NCBI GenBank assembly: GCA_003233615.1
Contig: QIMB01000219.1
Span: 1 to 33,374 of the forward strand
Reading direction: 5' to 3'
Source of the DNA: Nitrospirota bacterium
GTDB lineage: Bacteria > Nitrospirota > Nitrospiria > Nitrospirales > UBA8639
Length of the DNA stretch: 33,374 bases
Part shown: positions 9,306 through 18,592 of the stretch, in pieces
Layout: each line of letters begins with the position of its first letter
Numbering within the stretch: the first letter of the stretch is position 1
The notes under the pieces: generated by a model
Seen by the model: only the letters and a program-made list of their open reading frames with translations
Database searches by the model: none
What the model was told of the DNA's origin: nothing
Position numbers and translations under genes: made by a program

Positions 9306-10499
9306 TTATTTCCGTTTGGAAAAGATCTCAGAAAGGACGGACAATAACCGATCAATTTGGGCGTTGCTGATAATGAAAGGAGGCATGAATCGGAGGACGC
9401 GCCCCATTGTGCAATTAATAAGCACGCGTCGCTCAAGGCATTCCATGACAATGGGTTTTCCGTCGATAGATAAATCCAGGCCTTGCAAGAGACCCATGCC
9501 CCGAGTTTCCTGAATACACGAAAATTGTTGAGAGAGTGTGGCTAAACATTTTGCTAAATACTCACCAGCAGCGCGACCTTGTTCCAGTTTTCCGCCTTCG
9601 ATAAGCAGGTCCAACACTTTCAATGCTGCAGCACAAGCCAGAGGATTGCCGCCAAACGTGGAGGCATGGGTGCCGGGCTCAAAAGCCGCTGCTACGGTGT
9701 CTGTGGCTAGGCAAGCTCCAATCGGGATTCCGCCTCCGAGGCCTTTGGCCAGAGTCATGATATCTGGTTGAATGCCAAATTGCTCATAGGCAAAGAGAGT
9801 TCCAGTTCGTCCCATGCCCGTTTGGACTTCGTCAAAAATCAGTAGAATTTTTCGTTCGGTGCATAGCCGTCGAATATTCTTCATATAATGAACATCGGGA
9901 ACGATCACGCCACCTTCAGCCTGAATGGGTTCGAGCATAATGGCTGCGGTTTGTGGTGTCAGAGCCGCTTCTATTTTGTCTAGATCATTGAAGGTGGTGT
10001 ATCGAAACCCTGGAACTAGCGGGCCAAACCCTTCTTGTAAGGCGGGTTGCCCAGTGGCTGTGAGGCTTGCCAAAGTCCGTCCATGGAAGGACCCCAGCAT
10101 TGTCAGAATTTCGATCCGTTCTGGCCCGAAGGTCTTGATTGAATAGCGCCTTGCCAACTTTATGGCAGCCTCATTGGCTTCTGTGCCGCTATTGCAAAGG
10201 AAGACCTTGTCGGCAAAGGAATGTCTGACTAAGCGTTCAGCCAGTTGCGTTTGTGGTTCGGTATAAAACAGATTGGATGTATGGATGAGTTGTCGGGCTT
10301 GTCGAGATATTGCTTCGACAATATCTGGATGGGCATGCCCCAAGATATTCACGGCAATACCAGCCACACAGTCCAAATATTCTCGACCTTCGGCGTCATA
10401 CACCAGACACCCTTGGCCTCGTTCAATAACCAGAGAGAGGCGGGCATAGGTATTCATCAAATACCGTGCTGAGTTTTCTTGAATGTCAGTGGCAATCAT
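9306..10499 (-). CDS. argD: Acetylornithine aminotransferase (ArgD)
   Basis: This PLP class III aminotransferase converts N-acetylglutamate semialdehyde to N-acetylornithine; many members also serve as succinyldiaminopimelate aminotransferase. That dual role could link the arginine and lysine halves of this cluster (inference). Motifs are CNSGTEANEAAIK at about 102-114, GSFHGRT at 136-142, IFDEVQTGMGRTG with the PLP aspartate at about 223, and lysine K252 in LAKGLGGGIPIGA. The length of 397 residues is normal. It is the first gene of the run, with about 170 bases to the desaturase gene upstream. Confidence 0.95.
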   Translation of the reverse strand: MIATDIQENSARYLMNTYARLSLVIERGQGCLVYDAEGREYLDCVAGIAVNILGHAHPDIVEAISRQARQLIHTSNLFYTEPQTQLAERLVRHSFADKVFLCNSGTEANEAAIKLARRYSIKTFGPERIEILTMLGSFHGRTLASLTATGQPALQEGFGPLVPGFRYTTFNDLDKIEAALTPQTAAIMLEPIQAEGGVIVPDVHYMKNIRRLCTERKILLIFDEVQTGMGRTGTLFAYEQFGIQPDIMTLAKGLGGGIPIGACLATDTVAAAFEPGTHASTFGGNPLACAAALKVLDLLIEGGKLEQGRAAGEYLAKCLATLSQQFSCIQETRGMGLLQGLDLSIDGKPIVMECLERRVLINCTMGRVLRFMPPFIISNAQIDRLLSVLSEIFSKRK

Positions 10500-10528
10500 T
10501 TTTTAAAAACCCGCGTGAATACAGGCGA

Positions 10529-10557
10529 ATTTATCATATGACTTCATCTATTCGCAA
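10529..10557 (-). promoter_or_regulatory. Possible sigma70 promoter for the arg-lys-dap run
   Basis: On the minus strand TTGCGA (10557-10552) is followed after 17 bases by ATAAAT (10534-10529), about 30 bases ahead of the argD ATG. The match to consensus is only moderate. I see no ARG-box-like palindrome that I would defend. Confidence 0.33.
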
Positions 10558-10668
10558 TTAGGCCATAACGAGGAAATCCGAATGCTTCATGCGCAGGACA
10601 AGCCATGAACGAGGCAGGCGACTTTAAGTGGATGTGACAGAGACCAGGTGAGAATAAAGAAACGGGTG

Positions 10669-11529
10669 TTAGGTCGGGCTGTCTACTTGTCGACGAAGAT
10701 CGTAGGCCATGCCGAGTTTGCTTAGCGTCCAGATCAGCCATTTCGATGGATCGAAATTATACCATCGGACGCCATTGCGATAATCGCCTTGATACATATG
10801 ATGATAGTTGTGGTACCCCTCACCAAATGTGAGTAAAGAAATCCACCAACTATCTCGACTTGAATTGGATGTGCCATGAGGCTGATCGCCCCAAATGTGA
10901 CAGATTGAATTAATGAAGAACGTGGAGTTTAAGACAAAGAACGTGCGTGCCAAACCTGCTAAGAGAAAGCAGCCAATTCCACCCATCAACCCGTTGTACA
11001 AGAGCCCTACGAAAAATGGAAGGAACAAGCCAGTTAAAACAATCGGAAGGTAATACCGGTCTTGCCACACGATCAATGGATCTTGTAAAAGGCGAGTCTG
11101 GTATTTGGCATCACGGTTAGGATCTTTCCAAAATATCCACCCACAATGGCTATGCCAAAATCCTAGCGTCGCGTTATACGGATCTTCTTTTGTGTCACAC
11201 CGAGCATGGTGCCTGATATGATCTCCGCACCATCGTAACGCAGAGTTTTCCAAAGCCATGCCCCCGGCAAGTAAAAAAGCCATTTTTACCCAATTGTGGC
11301 ATTTGAAACTCCTATGGGTGAGCAACCGATGATAGCCTACCGTAATACCAAGTCCGGTAATCATGTACAGGGTAACAAACATTGTCCAATCGACCCACGT
11401 GAAATCGTAGTAAAAGGTATATACTGGTAGTGCGATGATTGTCGCTAGCACGATTAATCCGAACAGGAACATTGTGGCGTAGTCTCGTTGAGGTGTGCCT
11501 GCTTTAGAGGGGTCTATGGTTCTTGACAT
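10669..11529 (-). CDS. Membrane acyl-lipid/acyl-CoA desaturase
   Basis: This is an integral-membrane di-iron desaturase of the stearoyl-CoA/delta-9 type that introduces a double bond into fatty acyl chains. The three histidine boxes are complete: HRLLTH at 67-72, HIRHH at 104-108 and HNYHH at 240-244. The additional NSICHIWGDQP motif is at 207-217. Hydrophobic stretches at about 18-40, 48-66, 160-180 and 183-205 fit the four-helix topology, and the 286-residue length is typical of bacterial members. It precedes argD on the same strand, but the 169-base gap and a possible argD promoter suggest a separate transcript. A role in adjusting membrane fluidity is inferred. Confidence 0.92.
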   Translation of the reverse strand: MSRTIDPSKAGTPQRDYATMFLFGLIVLATIIALPVYTFYYDFTWVDWTMFVTLYMITGLGITVGYHRLLTHRSFKCHNWVKMAFLLAGGMALENSALRWCGDHIRHHARCDTKEDPYNATLGFWHSHCGWIFWKDPNRDAKYQTRLLQDPLIVWQDRYYLPIVLTGLFLPFFVGLLYNGLMGGIGCFLLAGLARTFFVLNSTFFINSICHIWGDQPHGTSNSSRDSWWISLLTFGEGYHNYHHMYQGDYRNGVRWYNFDPSKWLIWTLSKLGMAYDLRRQVDSPT

Positions 11530-11856
11530 GGCGGCAATGTCCTTATGTATGTCTCACCTATGCAGGATATTCATCCTACAAAGATGCATGATCCATTAAT
11601 GGGGGATCAGTGAATCAAAAAACATTTAATAATGGTGGCTCTTTTACTGAAAAGTGGGTTGCTAATATAGATATTCACAGGTTGAGGCCTGCTTGTAAAA
11701 AGAGCTGGATGAGGATACACGCTAGCACGCTCTATGTAAAGAGGATGGCAATAGCCCCAACTCTGCTTCTTCTCAACAGCTTACCAGAATTATGCGAAAA
11801 ATCTAGTCGGTCGTTTGATCGCCTTCCTTGAGTGGAAAGCGATCAAACACATAGGG
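11530..11856. other. Intergenic stretch between ahcY and the desaturase
   Basis: No convincing gene is present. A 73-codon plus-strand frame from 11610 lacks a ribosome binding site and looks compositionally random. The only notable structure is the hairpin at 11813-11848. Confidence 0.5.
11813..11848 (-). terminator. Strong hairpin just after ahcY, probable transcript end
   Basis: GTTTGATCGC (11813-11822) pairs perfectly with GCGATCAAAC (11839-11848). Inside, TTCC and GGAA can also pair, leaving a small loop. It begins 8 bases past the ahcY stop codon. The T-rich stretch on the minus strand comes only about 10 bases after the stem, so it may be an imperfect intrinsic terminator or a 3'-end stabilising structure. 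Confidence 0.55.
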
Positions 11857-13224
11857 TCAATATTTGTAGGTATCCTCTTTGAACGGACCGTCTGTAGATA
11901 CGTGAATGTAATCAGCCTGTGTTTTGGTCAGCTTGGTTATGACACCCCCAAAGCCACGGACCATATGTGCTGCCACTTCTTCGTCCAGAATCTTAGGAAG
12001 AACTTGGACTGTCGGAGTTTTTGATTCCGCTTTGTCAGCATATTTCCGTTCATACAAATGAATTTGAGCCAAAACTTGATTGGCAAATGACCCATCCATA
12101 ATCCGTGAAGGGTGTCCTGTCGCGTTGCCCAAGTTGACCAGTCGTCCTTCGGACAACAGGATCAGGTAATCGTTAGACGATTTATCTCTATATATTTTAT
12201 GCACTTGAGGTTTAATTTCTTCCCATTCCCAATTTTTACGGGTATAGGCTGTATCGATTTCATTGTCGAAGTGGCCGATATTGCAGACAACCGCGCCACA
12301 TTTTAACGCACGCAACATTGCGGAATCGCAGACGTTAAAATTTCCGGTGGTCGTGACAACTAAATCGGTGTTGCTCAGGAGGGTGGTATTGGTATCTTCG
12401 ACTTTTCCAGTATTGATCCCGTCATTGTAGGGTGAGACGACTTCGAACCCATCCATACAGGCTTGCATGGCACAAATCGGATCGATTTCAGAAATTTTGA
12501 CAATCATGCCTTCTTGTCGAAGTGATTGGGCGGATCCTTTTCCGACATCTCCATAGCCAATAACTAAGGCTTTTTTCCCGGACAGCAAATGATCGGTTCC
12601 ACGTTTGATGGCATCATTTAAGCTGTGCCGACAGCCGTATTTATTGTCATTTTTAGATTTGGTGACAGAGTCATTCACATTAATGGCCGGAATTTTTAAT
12701 GTGCCTTTTTTCAACATTTCCTGCAATCGATGAACGCCGGTTGTTGTCTCTTCCGTCACGCCATGGATGCGATCCAGCATGGCTGGAAATTTTTCATGAA
12801 GCATGAGGGTCAGATCACCACCATCATCCAGAATCATGTTGGCATCCCAGGGCTTGCCATCTTTTAAGATGGTCTGCTCTAGACACCATTCATATTCTTC
12901 TTCCGTTTCTCCCTTCCAGGCATAGACTGGAATGCCTTTGGCTGCGATGGCCGCCGCAGCATGATCTTGCGTCGAAAAGATATTGCAGGATGACCAACGT
13001 ACTTCCGCTCCCAGTTCAAGCAGCGTTTCAATTAACACGCCTGTCTGGATGGTCATGTGAATACAGCCCAAAATTTTGGCGCCTTTCAGAGGTTGTAAGA
13101 TTCGAAATTTTTCACGGAGAGCCATCAATGCCGGCATTTCCGTTTCTGCAATTTGCAGTTCTTTCCGCCCCCAGGTCGCTAAATTGATATCAGTAACTTT
13201 ATAATCTTGTGTCGTAGTTCCCAA
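11857..13224 (-). CDS. ahcY: Adenosylhomocysteinase (AhcY)
   Basis: AhcY reversibly hydrolyses S-adenosylhomocysteine to adenosine and homocysteine, clearing the product inhibitor of methyltransferases. Motifs include [36 protein letters not shown], the [11 protein letters not shown] region, the NAD-binding loop GYGDVGKG at 223-230 and [15 protein letters not shown] near the C-terminus. The start is most likely a TTG at 13224: it is preceded by GAGGAG with a 6-base spacer and begins [11 protein letters not shown], the usual family N-terminus. An ATG at 13266 would add 14 residues but has no ribosome binding site. The length of 455 residues is normal. metK lies 116 bases upstream on the same strand. 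Confidence 0.95.
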   Translation of the reverse strand: MGTTTQDYKVTDINLATWGRKELQIAETEMPALMALREKFRILQPLKGAKILGCIHMTIQTGVLIETLLELGAEVRWSSCNIFSTQDHAAAAIAAKGIPVYAWKGETEEEYEWCLEQTILKDGKPWDANMILDDGGDLTLMLHEKFPAMLDRIHGVTEETTTGVHRLQEMLKKGTLKIPAINVNDSVTKSKNDNKYGCRHSLNDAIKRGTDHLLSGKKALVIGYGDVGKGSAQSLRQEGMIVKISEIDPICAMQACMDGFEVVSPYNDGINTGKVEDTNTTLLSNTDLVVTTTGNFNVCDSAMLRALKCGAVVCNIGHFDNEIDTAYTRKNWEWEEIKPQVHKIYRDKSSNDYLILLSEGRLVNLGNATGHPSRIMDGSFANQVLAQIHLYERKYADKAESKTPTVQVLPKILDEEVAAHMVRGFGGVITKLTKTQADYIHVSTDGPFKEDTYKY

Positions 13225-13340
13225 TGTGTTCTCCTCGGTTTGTCGATGTTTTTCCCATATATCCAATACGCCATCTTGATACAGAGAAGACGATGTTGTT
13301 TTCCCAGCATTAAGGTGGTCTGTACCAGTTTTCAGGGAAA

Positions 13341-14492
13341 TTATATCTTAGCTTCTCGTCGTAATAATGCCGCTTTGTCCGTTTTTTCCCAGGTGAAACC
13401 AGGTTCATTTCGTCCAAAATGACCATAGGCCGCTGTTTGTAAGTAGATGGGGCGTCGTAATTTGAGGTGGTCAATAATGCCCTTAGGTGATAAGGAGAAA
13501 TGTTTGCGCACTAATTTTTCTATGCGTTCCACATCCAATTTTTCAGTGCCTTTGGTGTCAACGAGAACTGAGACTGGCTCTGCCACGCCAATAGCATAGG
13601 CCAATTGCACCTCACATTTGTCTGCTATTTGAGCGGCAATGATATTTTTGGCAATGTACCTGGCCATGTATGAAGCTGATCGATCCACCTTGCTTGGGTC
13701 TTTCCCTGAAAATGCGCCCCCTCCATGACTGCTTGCTCCACCATAGGTGTCCACAATAATTTTGCGTCCAGTCAAGCCCGCGTCTCCCATGGGACCACCC
13801 ACAACAAAGCGTCCCGTCGGATTGATGTGGAACGTGGTGTTTTTAGGATTGAACAGCTTCTTGGGCATGACAGGAATAATGACTTTTTCCATGATGTCTT
13901 TTTCAATTTTTTTGGAGGTGACTGCGTCACTATGTTGTGTGGAGACCACAATCGTATCAATCCGAACTGGTAAGCCATTTTTATATTCAATGGTGACCTG
14001 TGCCTTGCCGTCTGGCCTGACCCAATTCAAAATGCCTTTTTTCCGTACCTCAGCCAATCGCCGAGTGAGTCGGTGGGCGAGAATAATGGGCATAGGCATC
14101 AGCTCTGTTGTTTCATTGGATGCATAGCCAAACATCAAGCCTTGATCCCCTGCGCCACCGGTATCGACGCCCATGGCAATATCCCCGGATTGCGCATCGA
14201 TCGAAGTTAGGACTGAACAGGTTCGATGATCAAATCCCCATGTGGCATCGCTATACCCGACGCCTTTAATGACTTCTCGAATAATATCAGGGATTTCAAC
14301 ATAGGCTTTAGTTGTAATCTCTCCGGCAACCATGGCGAGCCCAGTCGTGATGAGCGTTTCGCAGGCCACGCGGCAGTTTTTATCCTTTGCCATAATGGCA
14401 TCCAAAATTCCATCAGAAATTTGATCGGCAATTTTATCTGGATGTCCCTCAGTGACTGATTCCGATGTGAACAGATAACTGGATTTTCTCAT
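13341..14492 (-). CDS. metK: S-adenosylmethionine synthetase (MetK)
   Basis: MetK makes S-adenosylmethionine from methionine and ATP. The protein has 383 residues, standard for the bacterial enzyme. It contains [18 protein letters not shown] at about 10-27, [12 protein letters not shown] from 113, the phosphate-binding loop [16 protein letters not shown] and the GVAEPVSV segment. AGGGGG lies 5 bases before the ATG. Together with ahcY it forms a methylation-cycle unit that would supply the several radical SAM enzymes in this window with their cofactor. Confidence 0.97.
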   Translation of the reverse strand: MRKSSYLFTSESVTEGHPDKIADQISDGILDAIMAKDKNCRVACETLITTGLAMVAGEITTKAYVEIPDIIREVIKGVGYSDATWGFDHRTCSVLTSIDAQSGDIAMGVDTGGAGDQGLMFGYASNETTELMPMPIILAHRLTRRLAEVRKKGILNWVRPDGKAQVTIEYKNGLPVRIDTIVVSTQHSDAVTSKKIEKDIMEKVIIPVMPKKLFNPKNTTFHINPTGRFVVGGPMGDAGLTGRKIIVDTYGGASSHGGGAFSGKDPSKVDRSASYMARYIAKNIIAAQIADKCEVQLAYAIGVAEPVSVLVDTKGTEKLDVERIEKLVRKHFSLSPKGIIDHLKLRRPIYLQTAAYGHFGRNEPGFTWEKTDKAALLRREAKI

Positions 14493-14573
14493 TGAATCCC
14501 CCTACTTATAGGTTGAGCCTCTTGCTCCTCTCGGACCAGGACCCTAAGTGAATAATGCAAAAGCAAAACCCTT

Positions 14574-14603
14574 ACTATACGGCAAGGTAAGGCCTTAGTG
14601 CAA
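14574..14603 (-). promoter_or_regulatory. Probable sigma70 promoter of metK-ahcY
   Basis: On the minus strand TTGCAC (14603-14598) and TATAGT (14579-14574) are separated by 18 bases, about 80 bases before the metK ATG. I looked for a SAM or SAH riboswitch in the leader and did not recognise one. Confidence 0.5.
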
Positions 14604-15126
14604 AATTATGAGAACACCTGACTGATTTTTTCGATGAGACGCAATAGAATCAAAGGGAATGCTGTTCTTAGGTTTCTCGGACACACGCGAAAAAACTTGA
14701 ACATGATAGGTGAAATTCTTGGAATAGTACGATCGACGTTTTTATTGATATTGAAGAAATAGAGATTGTTCCTAATCTGAACATTTAATGCTGAGTACAA
14801 TGGGTCTTCATCTTTCTCCTATAAGCTGCGAGCTTGCGTAAAAACTCCAGAAAAAATATAGATTTATATACTTAGGTATTTCATGCATGATTGTCGCGCG
14901 ATTCCTAATTTTTTTGCGTCAAAACTAGTTGAAAAATCGATGATTTACTCAATAGCATTTCAGGGTTTCATATGGTAAGTCTGGCTTGCGTAACGGAAAT
15001 TCAGGGTGGTAAGATCCGCTGTTGTTTTATGGAGAAATACTGGGTATGTAGGCGGAATTCCCTATCGTAAAGGCGTGCGATGTATTGTCGCTTTTTTCTG
15101 GGGAATTTCGATAAGGAGGCTTGTGA
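14604..15126. other. Long divergent intergenic region
   Basis: About 520 A/T-rich bases separate metK from the USP-PCP_red operon. I see no gene. TTGCGT occurs three times on the plus strand (14834-14839, 14914-14919, 14996-15001), and two of these are spaced like -35 elements ahead of TATAGA (14857) and TAAGAT (15020). The downstream gene has an excellent ribosome binding site, AAGGAGG, 8 bases before its ATG. Confidence 0.5.
14834..14862 (+). promoter_or_regulatory. Candidate promoter of the USP-PCP_red operon
   Basis: TTGCGT and TATAGA are separated by 17 bases. If used, the leader would be about 255 bases, unusually long. A second candidate (TTGCGT at 14996 with TAAGAT at 15020, 18-base spacing) would give a leader near 100 bases. 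Confidence 0.35.
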
Positions 15127-17217
15127 ATGTATAAAACGATATATGTCCCGGTCGATAATTCTGACCATTCAAATATGGCCGTTGAGCTGGGAGTCCAATT
15201 TGCCAAGGTGTTTGGATCAAAAATCGTGGGCAGTCATGTGTATGCCGCGAAGATGCATGATAAACGATTCAAGCAAATGGAAGCCGGGCTTCCAGAGGAA
15301 TATCATGATGAAAAGGAGTTAGATCGGCAACGGCAAATCCATGATTCTCTTATTACTCGAGGTCTTCAAATCATAACCGATTCGTATTTGGATTTTGTCG
15401 GTGAAAAATGTGCCGAAGCCAATATCCCGCTTGAGCGGCGTTCGCTGGAAGGCCGCAATTGGAAAGTGCTCGCCGAAGATATTACAAACAATGGTTATGA
15501 TCTGACAATTATGGGGGCTTTGGGTGTTGGGGCGGTTAAAGACTCCGTTATTGGAAGTAACACTGAACGAGTTCTTCGTCGAGTACGGACTTCCGATATG
15601 TTTATTGTCAAAGAGACCAAGCCCTCAGAGGGTGGGAAAATTGTCGTCGCGGTGGATGGCAGTCCTCATTCTTTTGGCGGTCTAAAAACAGCCTTGGCTT
15701 TGGGTAAAGCGTTTAACAAGCCTGTCGAAGCCATTTCTGCATTTGATCCCTATTTCCACTATGCCGCCTTCCATAGCATTTCCGGTGTCTTGAATGAAGA
15801 AGCGGGGAAGGTTTTTCGGTTTAAAGAACAAGAAAAACTGCATGAAGAAGTGATTGATAGTGGGTTAGCGAAAATCTACCAATCGCATCTTGATGTGTCC
15901 CGTGATGTGGCTCAGGATGAAGGGGCTGATATCAAGACCACCCTCCTGGACGGCAAGGCGTTTGAGAAGGTCATTCAATATGTTCGCAAAGAGCAGCCGT
16001 GGCTCCTCATCGTCGGGAGAATTGGTGTACATAGTGATGAGGATATGGACATCGGTAGCAACACCGAAAATCTCTTGCGGGCTGCTTCATGCAACATCTT
16101 GATCTCCAATCGAAAATTTGTGCCGCCCATTGATGTCCAAGCGGAATACACGATTGCTTGGACGGAAGAGGCCTTACGACGAATGGAGAAAATTCCGATT
16201 TTTGCGCGTGGTGTCGCGAAGACGGCCATTCATCGCTATGCCATTGAAAAAGGTCATACCATCATTAGTAATACTATTATCGATGAGGCCGTGGGAGATA
16301 TTCTTCCGAAGGGTGCCATGGATGCCATGAAAACGCTTGGTGGAACCTTGGATGCTGCAGGTGTGGATCGTAATGCCATGCAAGCTGATGATCAGGTGGC
16401 TCAAGATATCATGGGATCAAAAATGAGTAACATGATGTCTCATGTGGTTGAAGAGAAGCCAGCAACAGGGACCCCTTTGAGTCCTGGGAATCAAAACTAT
16501 TTGGATCGAATGTCACGAGATTATTATGTTTGTGGTGGGTGTGGTTATATTGGAAAAGGATCTCACCCGGTTTTATGTCCAGTTTGTGGCTTAGACGGCG
16601 CACAATTTAAACAAGTGGATAAATCCATTTTTGATGCGGCGGCTAAGGCGGAAGGTGGCCTAGAAACAGAGGTGGCATACGACGATATTCCCATGCAATG
16701 GACGAAAGATGCACGAGAAGCTATTCGTGCTGTCCCTGCTGGTTTTCAGAGGCGTCGAGCAAAAGCGAAAATTGAAAAGACGTCCAGGAAATTAGGCATG
16801 ACCACCATTACGTTGGAATATGCGGCTCCGATGATTCAAGAGGCCGCCGATGAAGACTATACCCCAATCTTTGCTAATAAAACGGCTGAGGATGTTTCGG
16901 GTTCTGACTCCAAGCATGATGCAGCTCCTGAGATCAAAGATCTTGATCCCTATACTTGGGAGCCTGACGCTATTACACGTCTTGAACGCGCTCCTGCGGG
17001 TTTCATGCGAGATTGTACAAAAGCGTTAATCATCAAGCATGCCGTAAAAATTGGGACAACGACTATTTCCCTTGATGTGGCAAACCAAGGTATTGAGGCT
17101 GCCAAAGAAACCATGGAAGAAGTCATGAAAACCGGAAACGTCAAAGATCTTATTGCTCAATTAACTGGTCCTGGGGCTTCCTCAAAATCTCAATCCGGAG
17201 CGGGGCAAAATGGGTAA
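15127..17217 (+). CDS. Tandem universal-stress, PCP_red and rubredoxin-like fusion protein
   Basis: This 696-residue soluble protein has an uncommon layout. Two universal-stress-protein domains occupy about 1-163 and 170-328. Both keep the ATP-binding pattern G-x2-G-x9-G-S (G130/G133/G143-S144 and G297/G300/G310-S311). Three PCP_red-type repeats follow at about 341-395, 522-573 and 608-660, each opening with a Trp (W345, W525, W611) and an (I/V/A)P turn. Between the first and second repeats is a rubredoxin-like ribbon with C469, C472, C484 and C487 (YYVCGGCGY ... LCPVCG). PCP_red is the small C-terminal domain of light-independent protochlorophyllide reductase, but no other pigment-synthesis gene is present. 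The gene overlaps the next by 8 bases. A redox or iron-sulfur/tetrapyrrole role is inferred; the actual function is unknown. Confidence 0.88.
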   Translation: MYKTIYVPVDNSDHSNMAVELGVQFAKVFGSKIVGSHVYAAKMHDKRFKQMEAGLPEEYHDEKELDRQRQIHDSLITRGLQIITDSYLDFVGEKCAEANIPLERRSLEGRNWKVLAEDITNNGYDLTIMGALGVGAVKDSVIGSNTERVLRRVRTSDMFIVKETKPSEGGKIVVAVDGSPHSFGGLKTALALGKAFNKPVEAISAFDPYFHYAAFHSISGVLNEEAGKVFRFKEQEKLHEEVIDSGLAKIYQSHLDVSRDVAQDEGADIKTTLLDGKAFEKVIQYVRKEQPWLLIVGRIGVHSDEDMDIGSNTENLLRAASCNILISNRKFVPPIDVQAEYTIAWTEEALRRMEKIPIFARGVAKTAIHRYAIEKGHTIISNTIIDEAVGDILPKGAMDAMKTLGGTLDAAGVDRNAMQADDQVAQDIMGSKMSNMMSHVVEEKPATGTPLSPGNQNYLDRMSRDYYVCGGCGYIGKGSHPVLCPVCGLDGAQFKQVDKSIFDAAAKAEGGLETEVAYDDIPMQWTKDAREAIRAVPAGFQRRRAKAKIEKTSRKLGMTTITLEYAAPMIQEAADEDYTPIFANKTAEDVSGSDSKHDAAPEIKDLDPYTWEPDAITRLERAPAGFMRDCTKALIIKHAVKIGTTTISLDVANQGIEAAKETMEEVMKTGNVKDLIAQLTGPGASSKSQSGAGQNG

Positions 17218-18592
17218 GTCTCTTCCGGTTCTCAATTCTTTTTTCAATAGTTTGTCCTCGTTGGGTTCGAGTGCTGTCACGAAGTTTGAATCGTTGCGTT
17301 CGGGTACGGAAGGCCCTGGTGATGGTCGAACTGTAGATGATTTTAAGCCCTATTTGGTTGCCCTGAATCTTACTAAACGCTGTAATCTAAAATGTGATCA
17401 TTGTTATCTGGATGCGACGACCAAGCAGGGTGGTGGGGATGATGAACTCACCACCGAAGAATGTTGTCGTTTGATCGATCAGATTGCTGAAGTAAATCGT
17501 GGGAGTCTGCTTGTCATTACAGGTGGTGAACCGTTAGTTCGCCCGGATATCTTAGACATTGCCCGTCATGCAGTGAAGAATCAGTTTATGGTGGTCTTGG
17601 GTACAAATGGCATGTTGATTGACGATGACATGGCCAAAGAGCTGGTCGACATCGGAGTCATGGGGGTCGGCATTAGCATCGATTCCCTCGATCCAGCAAA
17701 ACACAATGCATTTCGTGGATTGGCAAAAGCCTGGGAGGGCGCACTCGCTGGTATCGAAGCCTGTAAGCGCAATGGATTACAGTTTCAAATTCATTTCAGT
17801 GCCCAACCCATGAATTATCAAGAATTGCCTGCCGTGATTGATTGGGCGCATGATCTTGGGGCCAAAGTGTTGAATGTCTTTTTCATGGTCTGCACGGGCC
17901 GCGGTGAAGAGCTTACCGATATTACACCAGAACAATACGAAGAGGTCCTGGGCTACTTGCTCGAATGTCAGGATAAATACCAAGATATGTTAGTGCGAGC
18001 TCGATGTGCGCCACATTTCAAGCGTCTCGCCTATGAAAAAGATCCGAATTCTCCAATCACAAAAGCCCAAGGTTATATGGGTGGTGGTTGCCTTGCGGGG
18101 ACCAATTATGCACGAGTGACTCCTAACGGCGACCTGACACCCTGTCCGTATATGCCGTTATCTGCAGGAAATATTCGGGATACCAGCTTTGTGGACTTGT
18201 GGGAGAATTCAGAGATTTTCAATTCCTTTCGGTATCCGCAGTTGAAAGGTAAATGCGGCGAGTGTGAATACAGCGAAATTTGCGGGGGGTGTCGAGCACG
18301 TCCTTACGTGGATCATGGGGATTGGATGGATGAAGACGAATGGTGCCTCTATACGCCCAAAGGTGGAGAAAAGATTCAGGTGGCGTTCAATGTGCCAGAG
18401 GCCTCATCAATTGAATGGGATGAGGCGTCAGCAGAACGACTCAATCGTATCCCGTATTTTCTACGAGCCATGGTGAAAAAAGGTGTGGAACGGCATGCCG
18501 TTGAACAGAACATACCGGTCGTCACCATTGAATTAATGGAAGAACTTCGCAAGCGACGGTTTGGCAACGAAAAACCGGTTTTTAAGTTCTAA
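17210..18592 (+). CDS. NirJ/AhbD-like radical SAM/SPASM protein with C-terminal PCP_red domain
   Basis: The radical SAM cluster cysteines are C58, C62 and C65 in LTKRCNLKCDHCYLDA, followed by TGGEPLVRPD from 104. A SPASM region binding auxiliary iron-sulfur clusters carries C294, C312, C349, C352, C358, C361 and C379, in the pattern GGCLAGTNYARVTPNGDLTP and CGECEYSEICGGCRARPY. This pattern is closest to NirJ and AhbD, which modify the side chains of iron-porphyrin intermediates in heme d1 and alternative heme synthesis. Residues about 402-455 form a fourth PCP_red copy in this locus (W403, RIPYF, VTIELM). The start overlaps the USP gene by 8 bases and the stop shares one base with the next start. 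The tetrapyrrole substrate is inferred, not shown. Confidence 0.88.
   Translation: MGKSLPVLNSFFNSLSSLGSSAVTKFESLRSGTEGPGDGRTVDDFKPYLVALNLTKRCNLKCDHCYLDATTKQGGGDDELTTEECCRLIDQIAEVNRGSLLVITGGEPLVRPDILDIARHAVKNQFMVVLGTNGMLIDDDMAKELVDIGVMGVGISIDSLDPAKHNAFRGLAKAWEGALAGIEACKRNGLQFQIHFSAQPMNYQELPAVIDWAHDLGAKVLNVFFMVCTGRGEELTDITPEQYEEVLGYLLECQDKYQDMLVRARCAPHFKRLAYEKDPNSPITKAQGYMGGGCLAGTNYARVTPNGDLTPCPYMPLSAGNIRDTSFVDLWENSEIFNSFRYPQLKGKCGECEYSEICGGCRARPYVDHGDWMDEDEWCLYTPKGGEKIQVAFNVPEASSIEWDEASAERLNRIPYFLRAMVKKGVERHAVEQNIPVVTIELMEELRKRRFGNEKPVFKF

Noticed and set aside
11610-11831. Plus-strand 73-codon frame between ahcY and the desaturase
   Set aside because: No ribosome binding site, random-looking composition, and it overlaps the ahcY-side hairpin.
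14493-14600. SAM or SAH riboswitch ahead of metK
   Set aside because: Expected for such genes, but I could not match any known SAM or SAH aptamer core in the short leader. A covariance-model search would be decisive.
15127-18592. Part of a bacteriochlorophyll pathway, because of PCP_red domains
   Set aside because: No bchL, bchN, bchB or other pigment genes are present, and the domains are fused to USP and radical SAM cores instead.
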